Positions 35,460 to 45,472 of a stretch of 64,000 nucleotides of DNA are shown one piece after another. This DNA comes from Saprospiraceae bacterium. GTDB lineage: Bacteria > Bacteroidota > Bacteroidia > Chitinophagales > Saprospiraceae. The notes under the pieces are model-generated. The model was not told the DNA's origin and searched no databases. It was given only the letters and a program-made list of their open reading frames with translations. Position 1 is the stretch's first letter. Each line of letters begins with the position of its first letter. The stretch lies in contig JADJLQ010000003.1 of NCBI GenBank assembly GCA_016709995.1, positions 1 to 64,000 on the forward strand, written 5' to 3'. The translations under genes were made by a program, and so were the position numbers.

Positions 35460-36842
35460 TCAAATGACCTCATTTTGCTCAATCACGCTGGCGTACCACC
35501 AGGCTGATGCTTTTGGTATTCTCGTTAAATCCTGATCTATATAAGTGATTCCAAAACGTTTGTCGTAACCCAATGCCCATTCAAAATTGTCCATCAAGGA
35601 CCAGATAAAATATCCTTTGACATCAGCACCTCCCCGGATAGCTTCTTGTATTGCTGCCAGATATCCCTGAAAAAACTGTATTCGTTCGTGATCATCTACT
35701 TTTCCTTCGACCAGTGACTCATTAAAAGCACAACCATTTTCTGTGATGATGACCTCTGGATGATCATATCTTGCGTCGATCCACATCAATAATTTTTTGC
35801 AACCCCAGGGGACGATCGCCCACTGCATACTCGTCATCTTCCAATCAGGCGATACGGATAGATTGACATCCTGATCTTCTGATAGACCCCCGTTGCCATA
35901 GACACTGCCTTTCTCGCGATTATGAGTTGCATCGGCAGCATACATAGTGGTATAGTGATTGAGTCCAAAAAAATCGGACGAACCTTTGATCATATTTTTT
36001 TCAGCAGCAGTAAAGGACGGCAGCCTGCTTCCCAGTCGTTCTTTCATACAGGGAGGGTAATCCCCCTTGTAGATAGGGTCTGCAAACCATGCCAGAAAAA
36101 ACTCCAAAGCTCTTTCTGCAGCCGCTTTATCTGCAGGACTTTCTGTCAGAGGTTCGCGCCAATCACAATTATTGGTGATCCCGATTCTACCATGTTGGGT
36201 CGATTGGTATTTTTGCCGATAGGTGGCTACTGCTTTAGCATGCGCTTTGAGTAGATTATGTCCGGCCTGGTATGGGTAATCCATGGATTTTTTACCCGGG
36301 GCAAATACACCCAATCCGTATCCCAGGATGGCGACCACCCAGGATTCATTGATGGTGATCCAGTTTTTGACCCTATCTCCAAAGGCAGCAAAGCAGACAT
36401 CAGCGTACTCAGCAAAAGCATCACTGATCTCCTCGCCCAACCAACCGTTGATCTCAAACTCCAATGCAGCAGGCAGATCCCAATGATACAGTGTCACCCA
36501 GGGAGTGATATCATTGGCTACTAATTCATTGATGAGTTTATTGTAGAAATCAATACCTTTTTGATTGACCTGGCCTCTTCCGGCGGGAAGGATGCGTGGC
36601 CAGGAAATGGAAAAACGATATGCTCTAAGACCTATTTTTTTCATCAAGGCCACATCTTCTTCAATGCGGTGGTAATGATCACAGGCTATATTGCCATTTT
36701 CAAAATGATTGACCTTGCCTGGAATCATGGTGAATACATCCCAGATGGAGGGCCCTTTGCCTTCTTCATTCCATGCTCCTTCGATTTGATAAGAGGAGGT
36801 AGCTCCTCCCCAGATGAAATCTTTAGGAAATTTTTTTTCCAT
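35460..36842 (-). CDS. Glycoside hydrolase family 1 beta-glucosidase
   Basis: 460 residues with the GH1 (beta/alpha)8 layout. It starts with FPKDFIWGGATSSYQIEGAW. The acid/base Glu is in WITINESWVVAILGYG (TxNE) and the nucleophile Glu in VIITENGCAFNE; WSLMDNFEWALGY closes the active site. There is no signal peptide, so it hydrolyses beta-glucosides in the cytoplasm. It is downstream of a Na+/solute symporter gene (41-base gap) on the same strand, and the two probably form an uptake-and-hydrolysis pair. Confidence 0.96.
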   Translation of the reverse strand: MEKKFPKDFIWGGATSSYQIEGAWNEEGKGPSIWDVFTMIPGKVNHFENGNIACDHYHRIEEDVALMKKIGLRAYRFSISWPRILPAGRGQVNQKGIDFYNKLINELVANDITPWVTLYHWDLPAALEFEINGWLGEEISDAFAEYADVCFAAFGDRVKNWITINESWVVAILGYGLGVFAPGKKSMDYPYQAGHNLLKAHAKAVATYRQKYQSTQHGRIGITNNCDWREPLTESPADKAAAERALEFFLAWFADPIYKGDYPPCMKERLGSRLPSFTAAEKNMIKGSSDFFGLNHYTTMYAADATHNREKGSVYGNGGLSEDQDVNLSVSPDWKMTSMQWAIVPWGCKKLLMWIDARYDHPEVIITENGCAFNESLVEGKVDDHERIQFFQGYLAAIQEAIRGGADVKGYFIWSLMDNFEWALGYDKRFGITYIDQDLTRIPKASAWWYASVIEQNEVI

Positions 36843-36883
36843 GATTGCTCAGATAGTTCTTATTAATCGGTTAAAGCAATTAA

Positions 36884-38713
36884 CTAGTCCTTGGGTAATT
36901 TATCAAACCAGGTCTTTTTCAATATCAGGGTGCAGATGATGGCGATACCGATACTGATGGTAAAAGGTACCACTTTTAATAAAACCAAGTAGATTGGAAA
37001 AGCTACCAAACAGGTCTGCCAAATGATACCGATCACAATATTCAACATATCTTTTTTGAAATCTCTGTTGGGTTGGAAACCAGGGTCTTCTGCCAATACT
37101 TTTTCTTCAATCGGTTTCCAAAATCCCCAGGGCCTTACATTTTTGTAGAATTTTTTGAGGGTGTCTTCATTGGTCGGCGGTGCTGAATAAGTACCTATGA
37201 TCGCGGCAACTGTAGAGATCAATAACATAAGTGGAAAGGTATACAGATCGAGTACGCCAGGAAAAATAAATCGGAAAGTCAAGGCTGGCACCATCCCTCC
37301 GATCATACCCCAGAAAAATCCGTTGCCATTGAATCGCCACCAATACCACTTAAGCACATTGGCAGCTACATAAGAGCCATATGCAGCAGATACGATCCAT
37401 TGAAGTATATCATTGACATCTTTGGCAAAAAAACCAAGGATAAAACTAAACGAAACCAGCGTCAGACCAGCGATCCAGTTGATTGACCTGATCTTGACAT
37501 TGTCCGCTTTGGGATTGATAAATTTTAAATAAATATCATTGACGATATAAGCCTGAGTAGCATTGAGGGTACCTGCAAATGTGCTCATAAATGCAGCGAT
37601 TAAACCTGCCAGCAATATGCCCATGAGCCCGACCGGAACAAATTTGCTAATAGCTTCCGGCAAAATCTGTTCAAAATCAATCTCCCCGCTGGTGACCGAT
37701 CGAAGATCCAACTGATTGTAAAAGATCAATGCCAGTACAGCAAATCCTGCAATCATAAAATACCTGAAAGGCATCAGTACGACATTGACTGATCCGGACA
37801 TCATAGCTGCTTCTCTTGGGGACTTGGCAGACAAGATTTTTTGCATATCGTACGTAGGCGCAGGTCCGGCAAAAGATACCAACAACCCTTTGATCAACAT
37901 CATAGAAAAGAATATGCCAAACAGTGAATACCCATCACTACTGATTTTGCTATTGACCTCAGGTATGATCTGACTCCAGTCAAGATGTAGATGACTGCCG
38001 AAAAACGGACTGGACCAGCTCTCAGGCACTACGAGGGCATTGTGCGCTACGGCATTCATAGCGATTATCCCGATGATGATCCCGGCGATAGCCATCAGCG
38101 AATATTGTATTACATCGGCCCATACTATGCTAAGCATGCCTCCGATTAAACTATAAAAAATAGCAAAAAGGGTAAATATCACTCCATAAAAATGAGGTAC
38201 AAACTGAGGGGAGATATCAAAAGGTACATACGCCGACACTGCCTCCCAGGGAATAAATATTTCAATAAATTTTCCAATACCTATAAACCCATAAGCAAGG
38301 TAACCTAATCCCAAAATGACGGCAAATATGACTATAACTGCATGGGACATTTGCGCTCCCCTGCCACTAAACCTGGTAGCCAGCCATTCTGCTCCTGTAT
38401 TGACTCCAGAGCGCCTCAACCAGACGGACAAAAACATCATCAGGAAAACTTGGTTGAATACCGGCCATAACCAGGGAATAAAAATGCTTTTAAGTCCATA
38501 GATAAATAATAGAGTCACCAACCATACTGTGCCACTGATGTCAAACATACCTGATGCATTAGACAAGCCAAGCATGTACCAGGGTAGAGTATTGCCACCG
38601 AGCATATAGCTTTCTTTGCTTTTAGAGGCTTGTTTTCTTAGTAGTAATCCGATGACTACCGTCGAACTGAGGTAGATCAATATGATGATGAGATCAATGG
38701 TAGAAATTTTCAT
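36884..38713 (-). CDS. Sodium:solute symporter (SSS family)
   Basis: 609 residues with about 14 membrane helices. It starts with ISTIDLIIILIYLSSTVVIG, has the family hallmark IGGMLSIVWADVIQYSLMA and a helix with AGLIAAFMSTFAGTLNATQA. The length exceeds the shortest family members (about 500) and fits the longer glucose/galactose group. Co-location upstream of GH1 glucosidase suggests transport of a beta-glucoside or glucose by Na+ gradient; this is an inference. The upstream region shows no promoter match of the usual type. Confidence 0.93.
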   Translation of the reverse strand: MKISTIDLIIILIYLSSTVVIGLLLRKQASKSKESYMLGGNTLPWYMLGLSNASGMFDISGTVWLVTLLFIYGLKSIFIPWLWPVFNQVFLMMFLSVWLRRSGVNTGAEWLATRFSGRGAQMSHAVIVIFAVILGLGYLAYGFIGIGKFIEIFIPWEAVSAYVPFDISPQFVPHFYGVIFTLFAIFYSLIGGMLSIVWADVIQYSLMAIAGIIIGIIAMNAVAHNALVVPESWSSPFFGSHLHLDWSQIIPEVNSKISSDGYSLFGIFFSMMLIKGLLVSFAGPAPTYDMQKILSAKSPREAAMMSGSVNVVLMPFRYFMIAGFAVLALIFYNQLDLRSVTSGEIDFEQILPEAISKFVPVGLMGILLAGLIAAFMSTFAGTLNATQAYIVNDIYLKFINPKADNVKIRSINWIAGLTLVSFSFILGFFAKDVNDILQWIVSAAYGSYVAANVLKWYWWRFNGNGFFWGMIGGMVPALTFRFIFPGVLDLYTFPLMLLISTVAAIIGTYSAPPTNEDTLKKFYKNVRPWGFWKPIEEKVLAEDPGFQPNRDFKKDMLNIVIGIIWQTCLVAFPIYLVLLKVVPFTISIGIAIICTLILKKTWFDKLPKD

Positions 38714-39172
38714 GTAAGGTTTGTTATATCAACACTAATGTAGTCCATACTCTTCAACATCCAAAGTGATATCAATCTTGTGGTATATTTAGATAAATTT
38801 GAACTAAAAGCCGATGAAGCCCTCATCGCCACATTTTAATATAATCGTAATAATCTGTACGATCAACTGATATCTAGTAAATGGAAAATGGCAAGATCGG
38901 GATCCCTGCAAACGCACTGGTTGTTTAACACATTTTCTTCGATTGACCATAGTGGCAATGGTTTTAAAAATGATAGACAGCTAATATTGAATTTATTCGA
39001 TTTCGATGATTGGATTTTGGCGGTTTACTCTTTTTGGCCATTGGTATATAGCATGCCCGGCAAAAAAGCTTTTTAGCACCTGCCGATCCCGGGGGTTCTA
39101 ACCATTTCAACGTTTCTGCATTGTTTATCAGCATTATATTTATCCTCTTAAACTATATTTATTCTTCAATAT
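38714..39172. other. Gene-poor region, possible decayed gene
   Basis: 459 bases. One plus-strand frame can be read from about 38759 to 39076, with one in-frame stop near 38840 and a short open end (38888-39076). It has protein-like pieces such as VVYLDKFELKADEALI and LYDQLISSKWKMARSG. It may be a remnant of a gene, but no family is recognised. The final ~90 bases upstream of the alcohol dehydrogenase are AT-rich and should hold its promoter. Confidence 0.3.
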
Positions 39173-40219
39173 ATGAAAGCACTAACATTCACCGGTATTC
39201 AATCCATCACCTACGAAGATATCCCTGATCCAATCATCGAAGATCAAATGGATGTCATCGTCAAGACATCATATTGTGCCATCTGCGGTTCTGATCTGCA
39301 TATCTATCACGGAAGAGAGCGTGGCATAGACTCTCACACTGCTATGGGACATGAATTTACCGGAGAAGTCGTTGAAGCAGGCAGTGAGGTCACTAGTCTA
39401 AAACTTGGAGATCAGGTCGTCAGTGCTTTCACTACAGCCTGTGGGCAGTGCTTTTTTTGCCTTCGCGGTCTTAGCGCGAGATGTATACACAATCAGATCT
39501 ATGGTTGGAGAGAAAACGGCAAAGGGCTCCAGGGTGCTCAGGCCGAATATGTTAGAGTACCTCTGGCCGATCATACCTTGATGCCATACCTGCCCTATGG
39601 TCTTACTGGTTCAGAGGCCATCCTGGCAGGAGATATTCTCAGTACTGGTTATTTTGGTGCTTTGCTTTGTGAACTAAAACCTGAGGATACAGTGGTCATC
39701 ATTGGTTGTGGACCTGTGGGCCTGATGGCTATATGGAGTGCAGCTCATGCGTACGCTGGCACGGTGATAGGAGTCGATTTGATAGATGACCGGTTGGTCT
39801 TGGTCTCCGGGTTTGGGGGACTACCCTTAAAATTAAATAAAGAGACGATAGAGGCCGTGAAGGAGATGACGCAGGGTAGGGGAGCCGATGCCGTCATAGA
39901 AGCCGTAGGCAATGAATCAGCACAAAAACTCGCTTACGACCTGGTGCGGCCTGGAGGTATTATAGCCACCATCGGTGTCCATACTACAGATCAGTTTGTG
40001 TTTAAGCCGGCTGATGTCTATGACAAAAATCTAACGTATAAAAGTGGGCGGTGTCCGGCCAGATCTCTGATGCCTGTTATTTTGCCTTTAATAGGTAAGA
40101 ACAAAAAGCAGCTTGCTTCCTTGTTTACACACCACCTCCCCCTTGATCAGGGGGTGAGGGCGTATGACATCTTTGATAAAAAACAGGAGGGCTGTATCAA
40201 GGTCTTGCTTCAAGCCTAG
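39173..40219 (+). CDS. Zinc-dependent alcohol dehydrogenase (MDR family)
   Basis: 348 residues. Catalytic zinc ligands are Cys in CAICGSDLHIYHG and His/Glu in AMGHEFTGEVVEAG. The four structural Cys are ACGQCFFCLRGLSARC. Rossmann motif is VIIGCGPVGLMA. Typical length. It oxidises an alcohol with NAD(P)+, likely polyol or formaldehyde type by the general look, but the substrate is not determined. It is monocistronic in appearance. Confidence 0.93.
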   Translation: MKALTFTGIQSITYEDIPDPIIEDQMDVIVKTSYCAICGSDLHIYHGRERGIDSHTAMGHEFTGEVVEAGSEVTSLKLGDQVVSAFTTACGQCFFCLRGLSARCIHNQIYGWRENGKGLQGAQAEYVRVPLADHTLMPYLPYGLTGSEAILAGDILSTGYFGALLCELKPEDTVVIIGCGPVGLMAIWSAAHAYAGTVIGVDLIDDRLVLVSGFGGLPLKLNKETIEAVKEMTQGRGADAVIEAVGNESAQKLAYDLVRPGGIIATIGVHTTDQFVFKPADVYDKNLTYKSGRCPARSLMPVILPLIGKNKKQLASLFTHHLPLDQGVRAYDIFDKKQEGCIKVLLQA

Positions 40220-40362
40220 CCTTTTCAAAGGGGGGGTTGATCAGCATGAACCCAAGTGCCTATACTCGTTTTTCAATATTCCGGATCACCAGCTTTCTGT
40301 AGTGTAACATTCTATGCCGATCCTTCGTCATGCTTGATGTATACGTGTTTATAATATTGAAT

Positions 40363-40790
40363 ATGAAAAAAATTTACTTAGCCTCCATTTTATTCTCTTT
40401 TACTTTCATACATATTGTTGCGCAGGATACCCTCAGAATTACAGCTGATACAAGTGCCGCCAAAGCATCAAAAGATTCAGTTTTGGAAACTAAGCCCACC
40501 GACTATGAAATCAGCATGAAAAACACAGATTCTAAGCCAGAAAAAATAGTGCAACTAAACAATTTATGATATTCCCTTCAGTGGTCACTACTTCGGTGAA
40601 TATGGTAGCCCCTTTGGGTCAGTCTGGTAGCTACAGTATCTCTGACGCTTCCGGCAAGGTATTTCACAATGGTTGGTTAGGTCCAGGACTCGTGACACCT
40701 ATATTTGTCGGGAAGCTCAAATCGGGTATGTATTATGTTCGCTTTGATGGAGATGGCCACAGCGAAACCAGGACTTTTATGAAAATGTAA
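40363..40790 (+). pseudogene. Small exported protein with T9SS C-terminal sorting domain, frameshifted
   Basis: Frame one from the ATG at 40363 encodes a signal peptide (MKKIYLASILFSFTFIHIVAQ) and about 48 polar residues, ending at a TGA at 40567-40569. Frame two starts with the overlapping ATG at 40566 and encodes a type A sorting-like domain: IFPSVVTTSVNM, YSISDASGKVF, LKSGMYYVRFDG and the basic end. Such a domain needs the signal peptide in the same chain. Joining the two frames needs one extra base in the T3 run 40563-40565 (or ATGA re-initiation, which would not make sense here). The joined protein has about 142 residues. It would be exported by Sec and recognised by the type IX system, with no other folded domain. 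An indel error or early decay are both possible. Confidence 0.6.
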
Positions 40791-40813
40791 ATTTTACTTC
40801 GTCTTCATTGAAA

Positions 40814-42118
40814 TCAGCGGATATTGACATCTGCCAGGTGTGGACATTTTTTAAACTTGGGGGTTTTACCTTTAAATTTATTATTGCTTAGATCTAGTTT
40901 CATCAGCTTTGGCAGAAATCTAAAATCCGGTATTTTCCCGGTGAGTTCATTGTCATTGAGGGATAAGGTAAGCAACCTGGGCATTTGGGTGAAATCAGGA
41001 ATACTGCCGCTGAATTTATTGTGATGCAAACTCATTTGTTCTACTTGTGAAAGCTTATTAAAGTCAGGGATCGCCCCATTCAAATCATTTTCGCTGAGGT
41101 CGATAGATCGCAATTCCGCCAATTGACTAAAGTCTGGCAATGGCCCAGCAAGGTGGTTCTTTTGCAACCACAGCGTCCTTAATTTTGGGAGTATCAGATT
41201 AGGAAGATTGCCACTGAGATCATTCTCCTGTAACATCAATTCTTCCAGCGCATTGAGCCCACTCATATTTGGTATACTGCCTGTGAGCTTGTTTCCTGAA
41301 AGGTTTATATTTTCTAACCTGGACCACACAGACAGGTTGGGTATGCTGCCGGTAAGTTTGTTATTGGATAAGTCGAGGTTCATCAGGTTGCTGGCTGAAA
41401 AAGACGGGATAGCACCTTCAAGTTGGGTATCAGATATTTTTAAATTATTGAGGGTAGCTTGGTTTTTTAATTCAGGCAATTTGCCGGAGAGGTGGCTGCC
41501 ACTGATCTCAAGTGTTTGAAGTTTGGTCAATTTGGCAAAGTCCGGAATAGATCCGCTAAAATCTCCGGATAGATACAGATCAGTAAGGTCTGGTATTTTA
41601 TCAAAATTGGGGATCGTCCCGGTCATCTTGGGAGATGCTATGTCCAGGTATTCCAGGTGGGGACATTTGTCTATATTGACCAGGAGACCACTGATCTGAT
41701 CTGATTTTATGATTAATGATTTAAGATTCGGTAGATTGATCCAGAGAGGAAGTGACCCGGATATATTTTTATCTTCCATCATCAGCTGGACTAGCGCTGG
41801 AAGATTGAGTGCAGGGATATTACCTGATAGATTGTTATTGGAAATTACGATTTGTGACACACATCCTGACTTATTCACAGTGACTCCTTGCCAGGATTCG
41901 ATGGGAGCAGAAAGGTCCCATTTTGTAAACCACTCAGGTCCATTCATTGAATTGAATATGCTGGCGATCTCGGAGGAATCTTTAAATCTGGAGCAACGGG
42001 CTACTACGGGAGGAGGAGTAGACTTTTTTCTGGGCTTTTTTTTGACTTGACCATATACCTCAGTAGGAAGGAGATATATACAGATCAGGCTGATTACCAA
42101 TAGTATTCTTTTCATCAA
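40814..42118 (-). CDS. Exported leucine-rich repeat protein (plant-type LRR)
   Basis: 434 residues. Signal peptide about 1-23 (ending TEVYG), a basic/Pro linker, then a cap (SSEIASIFNSMNGPEWFTKW) and 15 repeats of 22-24 residues with the plant-type LxGxIP pattern, such as LDLSNNKLTGSIPNLS. The C-terminal end lacks a clear T9SS sorting domain. Plant-type LRR proteins in Bacteroidota are thought to be adhesins or ligand binders on the outer surface. It is followed, 20 bases upstream on the opposite direction of reading, by an S24-type regulator gene on the same strand. Confidence 0.92.
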   Translation of the reverse strand: MMKRILLVISLICIYLLPTEVYGQVKKKPRKKSTPPPVVARCSRFKDSSEIASIFNSMNGPEWFTKWDLSAPIESWQGVTVNKSGCVSQIVISNNNLSGNIPALNLPALVQLMMEDKNISGSLPLWINLPNLKSLIIKSDQISGLLVNIDKCPHLEYLDIASPKMTGTIPNFDKIPDLTDLYLSGDFSGSIPDFAKLTKLQTLEISGSHLSGKLPELKNQATLNNLKISDTQLEGAIPSFSASNLMNLDLSNNKLTGSIPNLSVWSRLENINLSGNKLTGSIPNMSGLNALEELMLQENDLSGNLPNLILPKLRTLWLQKNHLAGPLPDFSQLAELRSIDLSENDLNGAIPDFNKLSQVEQMSLHHNKFSGSIPDFTQMPRLLTLSLNDNELTGKIPDFRFLPKLMKLDLSNNKFKGKTPKFKKCPHLADVNIR

Positions 42119-42138
42119 AAACTTTACTTTATTACATT

Positions 42139-42894
42139 TTAAGACTTAACCACTTTTTTATAGATCTGGTTCACTTTTTTTTGAACATCGGATAGTCTAT
42201 CATCCATCATTGACTCAAAACTCGATTTTAAATCATTAAAGCCAATATGGGCCTTATATTCCCACAGCTCACTGATGAGATGGAAGGGCAATGAATAGGT
42301 ATCATAAACCGTATTGTCCGACACCAGTTGCAATTCTTTTTTTTCTTTGTTGACCCGCACTCTTTTATATACGATACCATCTGTCTTGTGTATGATGATA
42401 TAGGTTTTATCATTGATTACATCGCTGAGTTTTTCTACATATTGTCCTATAATAAGGGTACCGCTTTCGACTGGAAGCATAGAGTCCCCCCTGATTTCAA
42501 ATGCCCTGTAACTCCCCTGGTGCAGCCTCGGAATATAGATCCTTGGCAGTTTTTTGATGTATTGAGGATCTTGAAAGGATTGAAGATAGCCTGCCTCCGC
42601 TTTGGCATCGACGAGCTCTATATTTTGACGATTGGCCGGGTCTACCGTAATAGCCAGTATTTTAAAATCTTTGTCTAATGATTTTGGATGTAATTGTTCG
42701 AGTTGATGTTTGAGCAAATCATCCAGGTCCACGTGAAAGTACCCTGCGATTTTGCACAACATGGTAATATTGGGCTCCGTATGATTTCTTTCGTAATCTC
42801 CGAGGGTAGTTCGGGGTAAACCCAGATCATCTGCGGCCTGCTGCTGCGATATTTTTTTTACTTCTCTGAGGTATTTTAAATTGTCACCAAACAT
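42139..42894 (-). CDS. XRE-family regulator with S24 (LexA/CI-like) domain
   Basis: 251 residues. N-terminal HTH_3: NLKYLREVKKISQQQAADDL, then LGLPRTTLGDYERNHTEPN. The C-terminal part is an S24 peptidase-like domain with the Ser in IRGDSMLPVESG and the Lys in IVYKRVRVNK. An Ala-Gly bond in AEAGYLQSF, at the usual place of self-cleavage, is also seen. It is a repressor of phage-CI type, possibly inactivated by RecA or by a partner. It lies immediately upstream of the LRR gene, so it may control it or be controlled with it. No phage genes are near. Confidence 0.9.
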   Translation of the reverse strand: MFGDNLKYLREVKKISQQQAADDLGLPRTTLGDYERNHTEPNITMLCKIAGYFHVDLDDLLKHQLEQLHPKSLDKDFKILAITVDPANRQNIELVDAKAEAGYLQSFQDPQYIKKLPRIYIPRLHQGSYRAFEIRGDSMLPVESGTLIIGQYVEKLSDVINDKTYIIIHKTDGIVYKRVRVNKEKKELQLVSDNTVYDTYSLPFHLISELWEYKAHIGFNDLKSSFESMMDDRLSDVQKKVNQIYKKVVKS

Positions 42895-43041
42895 GGTAAT
42901 CCGAATATTTCGTCAAAAATATTATAATTTTTCGACATAGGCGGACTTAATAAAATCTGATAGCTGCGATATTGTTGTATTGGTTTCATTTGGTTTTAGT
43001 AACTTTAATCACTTTTATTAATTAACAAAATACCTTAAAAT

Positions 43042-44352
43042 ATGAATCGTCGTCATTTTGTCAAATCTTCAGCCGCTATTGGCGGTACTGGATTACTGCT
43101 TGGTAGTGGTCCATTACAAGCCATGGTGCACAACTCAGTCAATGATGTAATAAAAATAGCCATGATAGGCTGTGGAGGTAGAGCTACAGGCGCAGCTATT
43201 CAAGCACTCTCTACCAAACAGAATGTCCAGCTGGTAGCGATGGCAGATGCTTTTCCTGATAGAATAGATGAAAGCGTCAAAGCGATCAAAAAAGAAATAG
43301 AAGACTCCGGACTGGACAAAAATAAATTTGCAGTCACTCCTGACAAAATGTTTTCGGGGTTTGATGCTTATAAAAAAGTCATTCCATTGTGTGATGTTGT
43401 CATCATCGCTACACCTCCGGGTTTCAGACCCATTCATTTTAAGGAGGCTATCGCTCAAAATAAGCACGTGTTCATGGAGAAACCGGTGGCTACCGATGCA
43501 GTAGGGGTGCGCAGTGTCCTGGAGACTGCTCAGAAAGCCAAGGATAAAAAACTTAATGTGGTGGTAGGCTTACAGAGGCACTATCAGAAAGTATACCAGC
43601 GCTGGGTCGAAGCCTTGCATGAAGGAGCTATTGGTGATATCACTGCTTCCAGGGTGTATTGGAATGATGCAGGCGTATGGGTCAAACCACGCCAGCCTAA
43701 TCAAACCGAAATGGAATACCAAATGCGCAATTGGTATTACTTTGTCTGGTTGTGTGGCGATCATATCAATGAACAACATATCCATAACCTTGATGTAGGC
43801 AACTGGGTAAAACAAGCATATCCGATCAACGCCAGAGGCATGGGAGGACGACAGACCAGGACCGGTAAAGAATACGGCGAAATCTTTGATCACTTTGCAG
43901 TAGAATACGAGTATGCAGATGGCTCGAGGATGTATAGTCAGTGCAGACATAGCAAGGGCTGTCTTAATATGGTGACAGAACAATTTGATGGCACCAATGG
44001 AGTCGCTCCAAAACCAGGATTGATACAGACCCGCAAAGGATTTGTTCTGCTGAAACACGATGATAAAAAGGATGCCAATCCTTACCAGGTAGAGCATGAT
44101 GAATTGTTTGCTGCAGTAGCCGCCAATGAATACAAATTTGCAGATGCAGAGAATGGAGCTAAAGCTACCCTCACTGCCATCATGGGCCGTATGGCAGCAT
44201 ATAGTGGTCAGTTGGTAGAGTGGGACAAAGCCCTTAATTCTACCATCAACCTCCAACCCAATGCCTATACCTGGGATACTTTGCCAAAGACCCTTCCTGA
44301 CAAAGATGGTTGGTACGACATACCGATGCCGGGCAAGACCGTAGCCGTTTAA
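43042..44352 (+). CDS. Gfo/Idh/MocA family oxidoreductase with Tat signal
   Basis: 436 residues. It begins NRRHFVKSSAAIGGTGLLLG, a twin-arginine export signal. The Rossmann domain has IAMIGCGGRATGAAIQAL, and EKPVATDAVG holds the catalytic Lys. The C-terminal domain is the large Bacteroidota form with PLCDVVIIATPPGF. The Tat signal means the enzyme is exported folded with its NAD(P) bound. Such proteins act on sugars, for example GH109-type enzymes, but no substrate can be named here. ApbE follows at 100 bases. Confidence 0.93.
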   Translation: MNRRHFVKSSAAIGGTGLLLGSGPLQAMVHNSVNDVIKIAMIGCGGRATGAAIQALSTKQNVQLVAMADAFPDRIDESVKAIKKEIEDSGLDKNKFAVTPDKMFSGFDAYKKVIPLCDVVIIATPPGFRPIHFKEAIAQNKHVFMEKPVATDAVGVRSVLETAQKAKDKKLNVVVGLQRHYQKVYQRWVEALHEGAIGDITASRVYWNDAGVWVKPRQPNQTEMEYQMRNWYYFVWLCGDHINEQHIHNLDVGNWVKQAYPINARGMGGRQTRTGKEYGEIFDHFAVEYEYADGSRMYSQCRHSKGCLNMVTEQFDGTNGVAPKPGLIQTRKGFVLLKHDDKKDANPYQVEHDELFAAVAANEYKFADAENGAKATLTAIMGRMAAYSGQLVEWDKALNSTINLQPNAYTWDTLPKTLPDKDGWYDIPMPGKTVAV

Positions 44353-44451
44353 TCATTGAGTTAATAATTTATTTCATCCATATTCCGAAGGCAAAGGTTT
44401 TCTTTGCCTTTGGCATTTATAACTGCTTTGAATAGCTGGTTACGAAGATTG

Positions 44452-45444
44452 ATGTTTTCACTATCCCGTTTGCATGCATATTGGATCCAGGGAGTCTATA
44501 CTTATGGCGTGCTATTATTTTGTTGTGGGTTGTATGGCCAGGGATCAATGTATTCTTTTCAAGATTACAAGATGGGCACTGCTTTTGAAATAAAAATCTT
44601 TACCGAGGATACCAGCGATATCTATGCCGCTGTTCAGGCTGCCTGGCATCGAATAGACGAGGTCAATGATATCTTTAGTGATTACAGTACCACCAGTGAA
44701 CTATACTTTTTGCAACATCAACATGGTATGCCTACGCGGGTAAGCCCTATTTTCAGCGAACTGTTATCAACCAGTCTGTCGTACAGCAGATGTAGCTGGG
44801 GAGTATTTGATGTGACCGTAGGTTCACTTTCTCGCCTGTGGCGAAGAGCTATTAAAATGAATGAATTGCCGTCAAAGTCCAGGATAGATACTGCGCTCAA
44901 ATATGTTGGATTTGATAAAATCAAGTTTGAGGGTACTACTATCACCATTCCTGATGGGGTATTACTTGATTTTGGTGCTATTGCCAAAGGATTTGCGGTA
45001 GATGAGGCAGTGAGTGTCCTCCGGTCAAAAGGGTTTTCAGCTATGATGGTGGATGGTGGGGGCGATCTTTATGTGGGCGATGCCCCGACCGGATCTGATG
45101 GGTGGAAGGTATTGGTCACCCTTCAATTAAAAAATAGAACCTGGATTGATACCACCATGGACCTCACGAATAAAGCTATTGTAACTTCTGGTGATCGCTT
45201 CAAGTTTATCCTCGACGCGAAAGGCCGTATATTTTCACACATCATTGATCCCCATACGGGCTATGGCATTCCAGGACCACATCAGACCACGGTCATCGCT
45301 TCGACCGCGATGCATGCAGATGCTTTGGCTACCTCGATCAGTATCCTTTGTCCGGGTAAAATCAGGCAATTTCGCAGGCGATGGAGGAAAGCTTTTCCAC
45401 TCGATGATTCAAACTGGACCTATTTCAAATCCAAATTAAAATAG
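44452..45444 (+). CDS. apbE: FAD:protein FMN transferase (ApbE family)
   Basis: 331 residues from the ATG at 44452; an upstream TTG (44404) is in frame but would put a polar stretch before the signal. N-terminal hydrophobic segment QGVYTYGVLLFCCGLYGQG suggests export. Conserved blocks are VDGGGDLYVGD, AIVTSGDRFKF (metal/FAD), SHIIDPHTGYG, and HADALATSISIL. It attaches FMN from FAD to Thr/Ser of periplasmic proteins such as Na+-NQR or RnfG. Its partners are not in this window. Confidence 0.93.
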   Translation: MFSLSRLHAYWIQGVYTYGVLLFCCGLYGQGSMYSFQDYKMGTAFEIKIFTEDTSDIYAAVQAAWHRIDEVNDIFSDYSTTSELYFLQHQHGMPTRVSPIFSELLSTSLSYSRCSWGVFDVTVGSLSRLWRRAIKMNELPSKSRIDTALKYVGFDKIKFEGTTITIPDGVLLDFGAIAKGFAVDEAVSVLRSKGFSAMMVDGGGDLYVGDAPTGSDGWKVLVTLQLKNRTWIDTTMDLTNKAIVTSGDRFKFILDAKGRIFSHIIDPHTGYGIPGPHQTTVIASTAMHADALATSISILCPGKIRQFRRRWRKAFPLDDSNWTYFKSKLK

Positions 45445-45472
45445 GAGCATATCTACTTGTCCGAAATCACCC

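Noticed and set aside
40814..42118. Plus-strand frames of 60-113 codons opposite the LRR gene
   Set aside because: They are regular because the LRR repeats are regular; antisense to a gene with a signal peptide and 15 repeats.
42139..42894. Prophage suggested by the S24-type repressor
   Set aside because: No integrase, structural or lysis genes nearby; such regulators also occur outside phages in Bacteroidota.
43570..44256. Minus-strand 228-codon frame opposite the Gfo/Idh/MocA gene
   Set aside because: Shadow of a well-supported gene; composition rich in Cys, His and Phe typical of antisense frames.
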